Shown here piece after piece: positions 7,401 to 18,177 of a DNA stretch of 64,000 bases. Origin of the DNA: CAWDMC01 sp963803295 (GTDB lineage: Bacteria; Acidobacteriota; Terriglobia; UBA7540). The DNA is taken from contig CAWDMC010000003.1 of NCBI GenBank assembly GCA_963803295.1, positions 124,001 through 188,000 on the forward strand, in the 5' to 3' direction. Under the pieces are notes generated by a model. It searched no databases, was not told where the DNA came from, and saw nothing but the letters and a program-made list of their open reading frames with translations. Every line of letters starts with the position of its first letter. The stretch's first letter is position 1. The translations under genes and the position numbers were made by a program.

Positions 7401-9824
7401 ATGACCGCGTTGATGCAGGACTTAAAGTATGGATTGCGCATGCTCGTGAAGAGTCCTGCCTTTACTCTCGTTGCCGTGCTTACACTCGCGCTCGGCATTG
7501 GAGCGAATACCGCCATCTTCAGCGTGGTAAATAGTGTCATGCTGCGGCCTCTTCCTTATCCACAACCTGACCGCATCGTGGAACTCTCCCTCACCTTTCT
7601 CGGCGCACCCGAGCAGAGCGGCTTTGATGCTCACGGCTTTACTTACTGGAAGGATCACAGCGAGCCTTTCGAGTACCTGGCGGCTAGTACAGGCGTGGGA
7701 TTCAACCTTTCAGGTGCTGGGCGTCCGGAGCGCGTCCAGGCTCTGCGCGTTTCGCAGGATTACTTCCACGTTTTTGGCATTTCGCCGGCCCTCGGCCGCG
7801 ACTTCCTCTCTTCAGAAGACACCGCAAGCGGCGAAAACGTGGCGGTGCTGAGCAGCGGCCTCTGGAAGCGTCATTTCAATGCCGATCCTCAGGTGATCGG
7901 ACGGACTGTCCTGCTGGATGGCGCCGCTTACACGGTAATTGGCGTGATGCCGCCAGGATTCGTTCCCCTCGCTCCCACCGACCTCTGGACGACGATCGCC
8001 CAGGTGGATAGGAGCATCGGCGGCGGATGGAACTACACCTTGTCAGGCAGGCTGAAGGCAGATGTCACCGGCGGCAATGCCAATGCTTATCTGAACGGCC
8101 ACGCTCCGGCCTTCCTCGCACCGTTCATCAACCAGATTGCCGAGAAAGCCAGGAAAGATGTCGGCGTCGGGGCCTTCCCCTGCCTCCGAGTGATCTCGAG
8201 CGATGTGCGGACACCGCTGCTGATCCTCTTTGGAGCTGTCGGTTTTGTGCTGCTGATCGCGTGCGCGAACGTGGCGAATCTGCAAATGGCGCGTGCCGCC
8301 GCGCGGAATCGAGAGATTGCCATCAGGATCGCCTTGGGCGCGGGGCGAGCGCGGATGGTGCGCCAACTCCTCACCGAAAACGTTCTGCTGGCGGTGCTGG
8401 GGGGTGCGCTCGGCGTGCTGGTGGCCTATTGGTTAATGGGTTCGTTGCTTGAGCTCGCGCCGCTCGATTTACCACGCGCCTCCGAGATTTCAATTGACCG
8501 CTGGGCCCTCGGCTTCACTTTGCTGCTCTCTGTGGTTACCGGGATCCTTTTCGGCTTGGCGCCCGCTCTTGAAGCCTCGCGCAACGATTTGAATGAATCG
8601 CTGAAGGAAGCCGGCCGTGCCAGCCCGGGCCGGGGGGGGCGCGCGCGACTGGGCGCCGCCATGATTTCCGGCGAAATCGCACTTTCATTGGTACTGCTCG
8701 TGGGCGCCGGCCTGCTCATTAAGACCCTGACTAATGTGCTGCGCATCGATCCGGGCTTCGACGTCCACCACGTGCTGTCACTCGAAATATGGACGACGGG
8801 GTCTCGTTACAAGTCCATGACGGCGCTCTCGAATTTCTATGAGGCTCTCACCGGCAAACTGCAGGTCATTCCCGGAGTTGAAAGCGCCGCGGTGGTGGCG
8901 GGAGGTCTTCCTTTGGAGCGGGGCGGCAACGACTACATGCAGGTTCTGGGTGCCAGGCAACCCGTAGGGGTTTCGGCAGATTATCGCGAGATCACGCTCG
9001 ACTACTTCCGCACGTTAGGTGTCCCATTGTTGCAGGGACGGACTTTCTCTGCCTCGGATTCGCCAGAGTCGATGCAAGTGGTAATCATCAACTCGGCGTT
9101 CGCGCGCAAATACTTTGCCGATCGCAGCCCCATTGGCAAGCACCTGAAGTCTGGCAAGGAGATCCGCGAAATCGTCGGTGTTGTGGGCGACGTCAAGTCG
9201 CACTTGCACGAACCTGCTCCGCCGACTGCTTTTATTCCCGTGGCCCAGGCATCCTACGCCGGCGACCAGCGTTTCCAAGGCTGGTTTCCCACTCGCGTTC
9301 TCGTGCGTACGTCGGGGAATCCTTGGAGCCTGAGTCCTGCAGTGGAGAAGGTTGTGAGCGACGCCGGTCCGGATTTGCCGATCGGCAAATTGCTCTCGAT
9401 GGAGCAGGTCCTTGCTGCTTCACTTGCATCACGGCGTTTCCTTATGACGCTGATGAGCATATTTGCCGGCTTGGCCGTGATCCTGGCGGCGGTGGGGATC
9501 TACGGAGTTGTGACTAATTCAGTAAACGAGCAGACTCACGAGATCGGCATCCGCATGGCGCTCGGCGCCGACCGGCGGGAGGTGCTTGCATCCATTCTAA
9601 GTCGAGCCGCGCTGCTGGCGGCGATTGGAATCGGGATTGGCATTGTGGGAGCCCTGGCCCTAACCCGATTGCTGGCGAGCGTGCTCTACGGCACGAAGCC
9701 TTACGATCCATTAACCTATGCGGCCGTTGCGCTGCTGCTGGCAGGAGTGGCTATGGTAGCAAGTTACGTTCCTGCGCGTCGAGCCACGAAAGTGGATCCG
9801 ATGGTGGCGCTGAGGTACGAGTGA
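7401..9824 (+). CDS. ADOP-family ABC permease (MacB/FtsX type), permease 1
   Basis: A protein of about 807 residues. An N-terminal motif (MQDLKYGLRMLVKSPAFTLV) leads into the first transmembrane helix (LALGIGANTAIFSVVN), then a MacB-like periplasmic domain, an FtsX block of three helices, then a second helix plus periplasmic domain plus FtsX block, ending in VDPMVALRYE. This duplicated layout defines the ADOP family. MacB-type permeases are mechanotransmitters moving peptides, lipoproteins or drugs across the envelope, but ADOP substrates are unknown. No ATPase domain is fused; ATPases are encoded at 18601 and 20875. I chose ATG 7401 over the upstream in-frame codon at 7362, which lies in a repeat element. 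Confidence 0.92.
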   Translation: MTALMQDLKYGLRMLVKSPAFTLVAVLTLALGIGANTAIFSVVNSVMLRPLPYPQPDRIVELSLTFLGAPEQSGFDAHGFTYWKDHSEPFEYLAASTGVGFNLSGAGRPERVQALRVSQDYFHVFGISPALGRDFLSSEDTASGENVAVLSSGLWKRHFNADPQVIGRTVLLDGAAYTVIGVMPPGFVPLAPTDLWTTIAQVDRSIGGGWNYTLSGRLKADVTGGNANAYLNGHAPAFLAPFINQIAEKARKDVGVGAFPCLRVISSDVRTPLLILFGAVGFVLLIACANVANLQMARAAARNREIAIRIALGAGRARMVRQLLTENVLLAVLGGALGVLVAYWLMGSLLELAPLDLPRASEISIDRWALGFTLLLSVVTGILFGLAPALEASRNDLNESLKEAGRASPGRGGRARLGAAMISGEIALSLVLLVGAGLLIKTLTNVLRIDPGFDVHHVLSLEIWTTGSRYKSMTALSNFYEALTGKLQVIPGVESAAVVAGGLPLERGGNDYMQVLGARQPVGVSADYREITLDYFRTLGVPLLQGRTFSASDSPESMQVVIINSAFARKYFADRSPIGKHLKSGKEIREIVGVVGDVKSHLHEPAPPTAFIPVAQASYAGDQRFQGWFPTRVLVRTSGNPWSLSPAVEKVVSDAGPDLPIGKLLSMEQVLAASLASRRFLMTLMSIFAGLAVILAAVGIYGVVTNSVNEQTHEIGIRMALGADRREVLASILSRAALLAAIGIGIGIVGALALTRLLASVLYGTKPYDPLTYAAVALLLAGVAMVASYVPARRATKVDPMVALRYE

Positions 9825-9900
9825 TGAAACATGAATTATGAACACGGGCGTCAGTCTTATTCTTTCGCAATTTATACTTCCGATTGATTTACGGGGACAG

Positions 9901-12339
9901 ATGAACACACTTCTACAGGACCTTCGTTACGGCTTGCGCATGCTGGCCAAGAATCCCGGCTTCACCCTGGTGGCGGTGATGACCCTTGCCTTGGGTATCG
10001 GGGCCAACACAACCATCTTTAGTGTGATCAACGCGACCCTCCTAAAGCCCCTCCCTTATCCTGATCCTGACAGACTGGTGCTGGTCTGGAAGACCTTTGG
10101 TAAGGGACCCGATAACTGGAGCATAGTGTCTGGTCCCAACTACTGGGATTGGCAGCGGCAGAACCACGTATTTGAGAATATGGCGATTTTTGACGCTTCC
10201 GGAAGAGGCTACAATCTTTCCCCGGGCGGCGCAGGCAAAGAGGCGGAGCAGGTGTCCGGAGTGCGTGTGTCTGCGACGTTCTTTTCCGTGCTCGGCGTGA
10301 CGCCGTGGCTCGGCCGCAACTTCCTGGTGGAAGAAGAGACCCTCGGTAAAGACCATGAAGTCATCTTGAGCTATGAACTCTGGAAGCGCCGCTATGAGGG
10401 CAACCCGGCGCTGGTAGGAAAGGCCATCAAGGTTGATGGCGCAGACTTCACGGTGGTGGGAGTGATGCCCCAGGGTTTCCAGTTTCAGTTCTGGAGCGGC
10501 CAGCGGCAACTTTGGGTGCCGGCGGGATATACCGCGGGAGACAAGGAGCGTGGTCCAAGCAGTTTTGTGGCTGTCGCGCGCCTCAAGCGCGGGGTGACGG
10601 TGGCCCAGGCGCGGACGGAGATGGAGAACATTCAAAACCGCCTGGCGCAGCAGTACCCTGATCCCGTTGCCGACGGCAGGTCGAGCGCGACGGTGATGCC
10701 TATGGGAGACTTCGGCCTGGAGGGGCTCCGGCGAGCGATGCTGGCCCTGCTGGCTGCGGCCGGGTTTGTGCTGCTCATTGCTTGCGTGAACGTCGCCAAC
10801 CTGACGCTTTCCCGGGGCGCGGCACGTCAGAAGGAGTTCGCCATACGGCGTGCGCTCGGTGCCAAAGGCTCCCGCATCGCTCGACAGCTAATGACTGAAA
10901 GCGTGTTGCTCGCGCTGCTGGGTGGAGCATGTGGACTCCTGCTGGAGACCTCGAGCATCGGGTTCCTGCTTCGGATATTGCCGGAAGATCTGACTCACCT
11001 TCCCTTCCGGCAACTGAATGGGATCGCGGTAAGCGGCCGCGTTTTCGGCTTTGCCTTGCTGGTTTCCGGTCTGACCGGAGTTCTATTTGGTCTGGCGCCG
11101 GCACTTGGCTTTCTTCGTGCCGGCGTAAACGAACCCTTAAAGGAAGGCGGCCGCGGCTCGACCGGCGGTGGACGAAGCCGCTTGCGGCACGCCCTGGTGG
11201 CCTGTGAAGTGGCCCTGGCACTGGTGGTGCTTTCGGGCGCCGGCCTGATGGTGGAGAGCATGGTCAGGCTCCTCAGCGTCGCTCCGGGGTTCAATCCGAA
11301 GAACGTTCTCGCTTTGGGAATGTCGTTGCCGCAGAGCGATCTCTATTGGAGTCCGCCGGTTGACGGCCGTTTTTGCCAGGCGCTGGATGAACACGTCAGT
11401 GCCGTGCCGGGGGTGGTTTCCGTCGGTGCCGTCAGTACCCTTCCGTTTCAAGGTCACGCCAGTAGAAGCTTCTTGATTGAAGGGCGGCCTCCGGATCCGG
11501 AGCATGAAATCGGCGCCGCCTACGGTGTGGCCTGTCCGGGTTTCTTCCGCACTATGGGCGTTCCCCTGCTTGCGGGACGGGAGTTCACTCACCAGGACAC
11601 CGTTGACTCACCCGGAGTGATTGTCATCAACCAAGCCATGGCGCGCTACTATTGGCCCAAAGAGGATCCGATCGGCAGACGCATTGTGCAAAGGTCCAAA
11701 CCGCTTGTGGTGGTGGGAGTCGTTGGAGACATGCGCATTTGGGGGCTGGACGAGCAGACGCACCCGCAGTTCTTCCGTCCCTACACGCAAGCCGCCTGGC
11801 CGTTCATGAACATGGTCGTGCGGACTACTGCGGCTCCTGCCGCTTTCCTGGGTCAGGTAAAGAAGGTCCTGACAGACATCGAACCGGACCGGCCAGTTTC
11901 AAATGTGCAGACCATGGAAGACCTGGTGCATGATTCGGTGGGTTCCAGGCGCTTTCCGATGCTGCTCCTGGTCGCGTTTGCTCTGTTGGGACTGGTACTG
12001 GCAGCCGTCGGCATCCTCGGCGTAGTAAGTTACTCGGTGGCGCAACGCACCCATGAGATTGGAATTCGCATGGCGCTGGGGGCGCGCACTGGAGATGTAC
12101 TCGCCCTGATGGTCGCCGGGAATATGAAATGGGTGCTCGCCGGGACGGGACTTGGCATCCTGGGTTCTCTTGGCCTCACCCGCCTCCTGGGAAAGCTGCT
12201 CTACGAGGTAAGGCCGGCCGATCCGATGGTGCTGGGCGCAGTCTCCCTGGCGCTCGTCCTGGTGGCACTACTGGCAAGCTATCTCCCCGCCCGTCGCGCT
12301 GCTCGGGTAGATCCGATGGTGGCGCTGAGGTGTGAATGA
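9901..12339 (+). CDS. ADOP-family ABC permease, permease 2
   Basis: An 812-residue paralogue of the preceding permease, with the same order of domains: family N-terminus (LLQDLRYGLRMLAKNPGFTL), two MacB-like periplasmic domains, two FtsX blocks of three helices, and VDPMVALRCE at the end. In the GAAGFVLLIAC region it reads AAAGFVLLIACVNVANL. The start is ATG 9901, where family similarity begins; the in-frame ATG at 9838 would add 21 unrelated residues. It lies 76 bp after permease 1 on the same strand. It is intact. Confidence 0.92.
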   Translation: MNTLLQDLRYGLRMLAKNPGFTLVAVMTLALGIGANTTIFSVINATLLKPLPYPDPDRLVLVWKTFGKGPDNWSIVSGPNYWDWQRQNHVFENMAIFDASGRGYNLSPGGAGKEAEQVSGVRVSATFFSVLGVTPWLGRNFLVEEETLGKDHEVILSYELWKRRYEGNPALVGKAIKVDGADFTVVGVMPQGFQFQFWSGQRQLWVPAGYTAGDKERGPSSFVAVARLKRGVTVAQARTEMENIQNRLAQQYPDPVADGRSSATVMPMGDFGLEGLRRAMLALLAAAGFVLLIACVNVANLTLSRGAARQKEFAIRRALGAKGSRIARQLMTESVLLALLGGACGLLLETSSIGFLLRILPEDLTHLPFRQLNGIAVSGRVFGFALLVSGLTGVLFGLAPALGFLRAGVNEPLKEGGRGSTGGGRSRLRHALVACEVALALVVLSGAGLMVESMVRLLSVAPGFNPKNVLALGMSLPQSDLYWSPPVDGRFCQALDEHVSAVPGVVSVGAVSTLPFQGHASRSFLIEGRPPDPEHEIGAAYGVACPGFFRTMGVPLLAGREFTHQDTVDSPGVIVINQAMARYYWPKEDPIGRRIVQRSKPLVVVGVVGDMRIWGLDEQTHPQFFRPYTQAAWPFMNMVVRTTAAPAAFLGQVKKVLTDIEPDRPVSNVQTMEDLVHDSVGSRRFPMLLLVAFALLGLVLAAVGILGVVSYSVAQRTHEIGIRMALGARTGDVLALMVAGNMKWVLAGTGLGILGSLGLTRLLGKLLYEVRPADPMVLGAVSLALVLVALLASYLPARRAARVDPMVALRCE

Positions 12340-12363
12340 CAACTGCCGAACGATGTGTCATGC

Positions 12364-12398
12364 GTTGTAAGTTATGAGTTATGAGTTGTGAGTTCTAA
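12364..12398 (+). repeat. Heptamer tandem repeat between ADOP genes
   Basis: Five 7-bp units in a row: GTTGTAA, GTTATGA, GTTATGA, GTTGTGA, GTTCTAA. Similar degenerate 7-bp arrays lie in other spacers of the window (near 9828, 15095, 22015, 23501, 48087). Confidence 0.7.
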
Positions 12399-12469
12399 GT
12401 GACCATGGTCGGCTATTCACCATAGTTGAGAAAATAGAACTTAATAATCCGGGGTTCTTTGACACGCCC

Positions 12470-15091
12470 ATGACCACCCTCATTCAGGACTTGCGATACG
12501 GCCTGCGAACCTTACTGCACAACCCTGCATTCGCGATCGTATCGGTGCTGACCCTGGCACTCGGCATCGGTGCCAATACGGCAATCTTCAGCGTGGTGAA
12601 CGCAGTGCTGCTGCGGCCTTTGCCTTATCCCAACGCCCCCCGTCTAGTGTGGATCACCCACGTCATTCCTGATCTCAAGGCGGAGCTGGCGGCCGGGGCG
12701 GATTACCTGGACTGGCGCGAACAGAACCACAGCTTCGATAATATGGCGGCATACGACGAGAGCGCCAGTTTCAACCTGGCGGGCCGTGGCAGGCCCGAGC
12801 GTCTGGTGGGGGCGTCGGTGACCTCAACCTTCTTCGCCACCCTGGGTGTCAAACCCATCCTGGGCCGCCCTTTCACGGTGGAAGAAGACCTGCCCGGTGG
12901 GGGCAACGTGGCGATCATCACGAACGGCTTCTGGAAGCGGCGCCTGAACTCGGATCCACATGTAATCGGCCAGACGCTGAGTCTCAATGACCAGACCTAT
13001 ACCATCGTCGGCGTAATGCCACCGGCCTTTCGCTTCCCGGGAAACTCCGCGGCGGAGCTACTGACCCCCTTGGCGTTGAACGTAGCGCATGAGCGCTTGC
13101 GCATGCAGATGAGAATCGTGCGGATCGTAGGACTGCTCAAACCTACCGTGACGGCGGCCCAGGCCCGGCAGGATCTCGATCTCATCAGTCAGCGTAGTCA
13201 ACCGCAGTCTCCTCCTGCCACAGGGGCTCTGCCGCAGAGGTTGCCGGAGCGGCGACCCGCCGGTTTACCTCTGCCGCCAGCCGGATCGGGCGGGATGCAA
13301 ATGGCCTTCCGGGCGGGAGGCCCGGGAAGCCCAGGCGCGCCAAGTGGTACGAGTGGCGTGCCTCCTCCCGGAGCAGCGCCTTTCGGGAAGATACCCCGAC
13401 TTGAGCTCAAGATCATCCCACTGCAACAGCAACTCGTGGGCACAGTGCGAGTGGCGCTGCTCGTTCTGCTGGGCGCGGTGGGACTGGTGCTCCTGATTGC
13501 CTGTGCCAATGTTGCCAACTTGATGGTGACACGCGCCTCCCTGCGATCGAGGGAGATCGGGGTCCGGGTCGCGTTGGGCGCTGGGCGGTGGCGTCTGGGA
13601 CGGCAGTTGCTCACTGAGAGCGTGTTGCTTTCCACCCTGGGGGGCGTACTGGGGTTGATCCTCGCCACGTGGGGAGTCCGCACGATTGTGGCTGTGACAC
13701 CTCCGAGTATTGCCGGCGACATTTTCCGGTTGGTGAACGTGAAAATCGACGCCTGGGTGCTAGGGTTTACGCTGCTGGTGGCGGTGCTGACAGGAATCCT
13801 TTTCGGTTTGGCGCCCGCTGCGGCGGCCTTGAAGCCTGATCTCTGCAACGCTCTGAAGGAAGGCTCCGGCTCGAGTCCTGCGGCTGCCGGCAACCGTCTC
13901 CGAGGCGCCTTTGTAGTGCTTCAGTGCGGGTTGGCTCTGGTCCTCTTGACGAGCGCCGGGCTGTTGCTGAAGAGCTTCTATCGCCTCCTCCAGGTTGATC
14001 CGGGGTTCAGGGCCGAGAAGGTGCTGACCCTGGCCATCCGGTTGCCCGAGACCAGGTATCCCTGGCTGTCCCCACAGACAGGGGCCTTTTTCAAAAGGCT
14101 GCTGGAGCGGGTCGAGACGCTGCCTTCGGTCAGCAGCGCGGGCCTGACCGATTCGCTTCCACTCACGCACTATTCCATGCTGATGAGGGGCATCAACATC
14201 GAAGGCGGGCCACCACAGCCTCCTAATGCGGATCCCGTAACAGCATTCATGGCTGTCAGTCGGGACTATTTCCACACCATGGGCATCGCCCTGCTCAAGG
14301 GGCGGGAGTTCAGCGAAGCCGACGTGGCCGGCGGCAGTGGCGATTCTCCGAACGTGTTGATGGTTAACGAAACCATGGCCCGCCATTACTGGCCCGGAGA
14401 GGACCCCGTGGGCCGGCGTCTCAGCATGGTGGTTCCCGGCCATGGTCAGGGACAGGCTACGGTGGTGGGCGTGGTTGCGGACGTTCGTCACGAAGGGCTG
14501 GAGGCAGAGGTTCAGCCGGAGATCTACCGGCCTTATCTGCGAAGTCCGATGAACATCATGGCACTGGCTGTGCGCACGTCGGCTGATCCCACCCAGGTGG
14601 TCAACGCCATCCGCCAGGCGGTCTGGGCGCTAGACAGTGAGCAACCCGTCTACGATGTCAGCACTATGGAGGAGCGCCTGTCGGAATCTGTGGCTCCCCG
14701 GCGCTTTAACTTGCTGTTGCTAGGGATCTTCGCCGTTTTGGCCCTGGGGCTCGCGGCCGTGGGAATTTACGGTGTGATGTCCTATGCCGTGACGGCGCGC
14801 ACCCATGAAATCGGCGTGCGAATGGCTCTGGGAGCCAGCGGTTCCGCCGTCCTGAAGCTGGTGGTGGGAGGCGCGGTGAAGCTGGCTTTCCTGGGCGTGG
14901 TAGTTGGAATTTTCGCGGCCCTAGCGGTAACTCGCTTAATTTCGAGCCTGCTTTACCAGACCCGTGCCACAGACATTGGCACCTTCACTTCGGTGTCACT
15001 TCTCCTGCTGGCAGTGGCATTCCTTGCCGCCTACATCCCGGCGCGGCGGGCAACAAAGGTAGATCCGATGGTGGCGCTGAGATACGAATAG
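12470..15091 (+). CDS. ADOP-family ABC permease with a proline-rich insertion, permease 3
   Basis: An 873-residue member, about 60 residues longer than its neighbours. The family ends are intact (LIQDLRYGLRTLLHNPAFAI at the start, VDPMVALRYE at the end), with both MacB-like periplasmic domains and both FtsX blocks. The extra length is a Pro/Gly/Ala-rich stretch at about residues 245-310 (for example GGPGSPGAPSGTSG and PERRPAGLPLPPAGSGG) placed at the end of the first periplasmic domain, just before the FtsX helices. It could be a flexible periplasmic linker. The frame is open throughout, so this is not a sequencing artefact. ATG 12470 matches the family start. Confidence 0.92.
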   Translation: MTTLIQDLRYGLRTLLHNPAFAIVSVLTLALGIGANTAIFSVVNAVLLRPLPYPNAPRLVWITHVIPDLKAELAAGADYLDWREQNHSFDNMAAYDESASFNLAGRGRPERLVGASVTSTFFATLGVKPILGRPFTVEEDLPGGGNVAIITNGFWKRRLNSDPHVIGQTLSLNDQTYTIVGVMPPAFRFPGNSAAELLTPLALNVAHERLRMQMRIVRIVGLLKPTVTAAQARQDLDLISQRSQPQSPPATGALPQRLPERRPAGLPLPPAGSGGMQMAFRAGGPGSPGAPSGTSGVPPPGAAPFGKIPRLELKIIPLQQQLVGTVRVALLVLLGAVGLVLLIACANVANLMVTRASLRSREIGVRVALGAGRWRLGRQLLTESVLLSTLGGVLGLILATWGVRTIVAVTPPSIAGDIFRLVNVKIDAWVLGFTLLVAVLTGILFGLAPAAAALKPDLCNALKEGSGSSPAAAGNRLRGAFVVLQCGLALVLLTSAGLLLKSFYRLLQVDPGFRAEKVLTLAIRLPETRYPWLSPQTGAFFKRLLERVETLPSVSSAGLTDSLPLTHYSMLMRGINIEGGPPQPPNADPVTAFMAVSRDYFHTMGIALLKGREFSEADVAGGSGDSPNVLMVNETMARHYWPGEDPVGRRLSMVVPGHGQGQATVVGVVADVRHEGLEAEVQPEIYRPYLRSPMNIMALAVRTSADPTQVVNAIRQAVWALDSEQPVYDVSTMEERLSESVAPRRFNLLLLGIFAVLALGLAAVGIYGVMSYAVTARTHEIGVRMALGASGSAVLKLVVGGAVKLAFLGVVVGIFAALAVTRLISSLLYQTRATDIGTFTSVSLLLLAVAFLAAYIPARRATKVDPMVALRYE

Positions 15092-15094
15092 TAA

Positions 15095-15163
15095 ATAAGT
15101 AATTATGAGTTAGTCCTTATTGAATACTTATTCTAATAATTCTTAGTGCTTTGTGATATCTAA
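15095..15163. repeat. AT-rich degenerate heptamer array, head to head
   Basis: After permease 3 the spacer reads on the plus strand as 7-bp steps of the AAGTAAT / TATGAGT kind, and its second half reads on the minus strand as TAAGAAT, TATTAGA, ATAAGTA. The two halves therefore face each other. The periodicity is degenerate and was judged by eye. Confidence 0.4.
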
Positions 15164-15197
15164 TGTCAATTTAGAAGGATAGTTTCACGGTGGTCAG

Positions 15198-17649
15198 ATG
15201 AGAACACTCCTCCAGGATCTTCGGTACGGTTGGCGCATACTGGCAAAGAATCACAGCTTCACGCTGGTGGCAGTGCTGACGCTGGGGCTCGGTATCGGTG
15301 CCAACACGGCCATCTTCAGCGTGGTGGAGGCAGTCGTTCTGCGACCTTTACCATACCAGGATCCCGACCGTCTCGTCCTGGTGAAGGAGCAGATCTCATT
15401 GGCCGGCCCAGAGCCGATTCCGGTGTGCGCCCCGGATGTCGTCCAGATCCAGCAAGAGAACCTAGTGTTTGAGTCTGCGCCGGCCTTCCAGGGCCTTCAG
15501 TTTGACTTTGCGGCGGCGAGCGAACCTGAGCGCGTCCGAGCGAATCGTGTCAGCGCCGGTCTGTTTTCGCTGCTCGGGATTCAACCCGTCTTGGGGCGCG
15601 ACTTCACGGCTGATGACGACCAGCCCGGACACAGGGTTGCGGTCTTGAGCTATGGCCTCTGGCAGCGCCGTTTCGGCGCGACCGCCGCCGTGCTCGGCCG
15701 AACCGTTACCCTCGACCGTCAGCCGTACACGGTGATTGGTTGTTCTGCCGCGTGCTTTTGTATTCCCGCTGCCAGGCATGCAACAAGGAGAGGCGGCGGA
15801 CCTCTTCATCCCCATGGCCTTCACGCCCGACGAGTTGAGTGATGTGGGGGATAATTTCAATTTCAGCGTGCTGGCACGGCTGAAGGCTGGCGTTGGCCTG
15901 TCGAGGGCGAATGCCGACCTCGAAAGCATCGCTCGCCGCATTCAGGAGACGTATCCACCGCAGGTCCGTAACCAAGTCAAGCTCGGAGCACTTGCCTTGC
16001 CCCTTAGCGAACAGGTTGTGGGTAAAGCCGGAACCCTGCTACTGCTGTTGCTCGGGGCCGTCGGTTTCGTGCTGCTGATCGCCTGCGCCAACGTCGCTAA
16101 CCTCCTTCTCGCTCGCGCCGCCGTCCGGCAGAAGGAAATTGCCGTCCGCGTGGCCATGGGCGCGGGAAAGGTTCGGCTGCTTCGTCAGTTTGTAGTGGAA
16201 AGCATGCTGCTAGCCGGACTGGGCGCGGTTCTGGGCATCACTTTGGCTTATTGGACGACCCAGGCCCTGGTCGAAATGATGCCGGCGAACATTCCCCGCG
16301 CTCGCGCCATTGAGCTCGATCTGCCGGTGCTCGCGTTTACACTTTTGCTGGCGGTCCTCACAGGTCTGATTTTCGGCGCGGTGCCTGCGCTCGTGACATC
16401 GCAGACCGATCTGATCCATACGCTTAAGGAAGGCGGGCGAAGCGGGACGCAGGGTTTGCAGCATCATCGTTTGCGCGCGGCGCTCGTGGTCGGAGAAGTA
16501 TCCTTGTCGCTGGTGCTCCTGGCGGGCGCCGGGCTTCTGGTGCGCAGCTTCCTGCGTGTGCACGAGACTGATCCCGGCTTCCGGCCTGAGCACGTCCTGA
16601 CGGCATCTTTGAGCCTGCCCTCTGCTCAATACAAACAGGACCAGCAAGTTCGGAGTTTCTACCGCGAATTGATCCAGCGTCTGCAAGGGCTGCCGGGTGC
16701 GACGATGGCGGGTGCCTCCACCGATCTGCCACTCGAAGGCGGCTGGACGCATCTATTTGCTCCCGAAGGCTACCAGCCTCCACCGTACGCGGGCGTCAAC
16801 CTCTGCTACCATTCGGTGATCCTCGGAGACTATCTCCAGACGATGGGCGTGCCGCTCGTGCGCGGCCGGTACTTCACGGCGCAGGACCAGCGCGGCTCTC
16901 TACCGGTGCTGCTGGTCAGCGAGTCTCTGGCTAGGCGATACTGGCCCGGGCAAGATCCCATCGGAAAGCGTCTGAAGTGGGGTTCGCCGGCATCCGCCGA
17001 TCCGTGGCTCACGGTTGTGGGCGTAGTGGGTAATGTGAAGCAGGGCCCTCTGGACGCCGACACTATTCCTCACACGTACGAGCCCTACTCACAGCGCGAG
17101 GTACCGTCGGCCTCTCTTAGCGTGGCCGTGCGGACGACCGGTGACCCTGCCAGCCTTGCTTCCGCACTGCGTGCTGCTGTTTGGGGGCTCGACCGCCAGC
17201 TCGGTGTGGCCCGGGTGCGAACGATGAATCAGGTCGTCAGCGAATCGATTTCACCCCGCCGCTTTAACCTCTTTCTGCTTGCGGCCTTTTCGATCCTGGC
17301 GCTGATTCTTGCCACCATCGGCATTTACGGCGTAATAGCCCATGCGGTTGTCGGGCGTACCCACGAGATCGGAGTCCGCATGGCGCTGGGCGCGCAGCGT
17401 GGCGACGTGATGGTCATGGTGGTAGGGCAGGGAGCGCTGCTCGTAGGCGTAGGCATCATCATCGGCCTGGCCGGGGCGCTGGTCATGACGCGCTTCCTGG
17501 CCAACTTTCTCTACGGCGTCCGGGCAACGGACCCAGCGACTTTTGCTGTAGTGGTGGCGGTTCTAGCCGGGGTGTCACTTCTCGCCAGCTATCTCCCCGC
17601 CCGTCGCGCAGCTCGGGTAGATCCGATGGCGGCGCTGAGGTACGAATGA
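15198..17649 (+). pseudogene. ADOP-family ABC permease 4, one-base frameshift
   Basis: Two overlapping reading frames together make one ordinary ADOP permease of about 816 residues. Frame one covers the N-terminus (LLQDLRYGWRILAKNHSFTL) up to QPYTVIG near 15740; the second continues with VLPRAFVFPLPGMQQ and runs through both FtsX blocks to VDPMAALRYE. An extra T at about 15740-15741 explains the break. Everything else is intact, including the spacing of motifs, so either a very recent mutation or a sequencing error is likely. If the frame is restored it is the fourth permease of the locus. Confidence 0.85.
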
Positions 17650-17769
17650 TTAGTGCTTAACCCGGAGTGGCTTGAATCATATAGGAATTGCTTTCGCCGA
17701 AATCTCGTTTCGTAACGGTTACTGAAATCCGGCTTTGTAATGAAAACGCGTTCCTGGCTTGGCAAAAGA

Positions 17770-18177
17770 TCAGGGAAGCAGTTCAAATGCAGGTACATGT
17801 TTGGGACGCACGCGGCGGAAATCGCGCCGATCGGTGGTGACCAGCGCTTTCAGCTTCAGCCTCTCGGCCACTGCGACGAGGGAAGCATCAACAAGACCCA
17901 GAAAGTCGTATGTTCCGAGTAACTCCGCGCAACGGGCGAGGTCAGCTTGGCTAAGGTTTTCGATGACAATCTCTCCGGCGGCAAGCGATTCGGCAAACTC
18001 CTTTTCGATGTGCGGGCCGAGACGACTTCGGATCAGGTAAGCTCCTTCGGCTATCACGGTGGCGGGTGTCACCAATGTCTGACGTTCCAAGGTGAGGAAG
18101 TTGCTCATGCGGCGGTGCCAGGCGTCATCCGCATCTGCCAGCGCGTACAGAGCGCCCGTGTCGAGCAGAAGGGGCAT
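17770..18177 (-). CDS. PIN-domain ribonuclease toxin (VapC-like)
   Basis: A 135-residue PIN protein: first acidic residue in LLLDTGALYALAD, a middle glutamate in VIAEGAYLI, then FLGLVDASLVAVAERL and the last acidic group in LVTTDRRDF. This quartet coordinates the metal for RNA cleavage in VapC toxins. Its ATG overlaps the stop of the upstream antitoxin by one base (TGATG), typical of a coupled toxin-antitoxin pair. It appears intact. It sits between permease 4 and the first ATPase gene but on the opposite strand. Confidence 0.85.
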   Translation of the reverse strand: MPLLLDTGALYALADADDAWHRRMSNFLTLERQTLVTPATVIAEGAYLIRSRLGPHIEKEFAESLAAGEIVIENLSQADLARCAELLGTYDFLGLVDASLVAVAERLKLKALVTTDRRDFRRVRPKHVPAFELLP

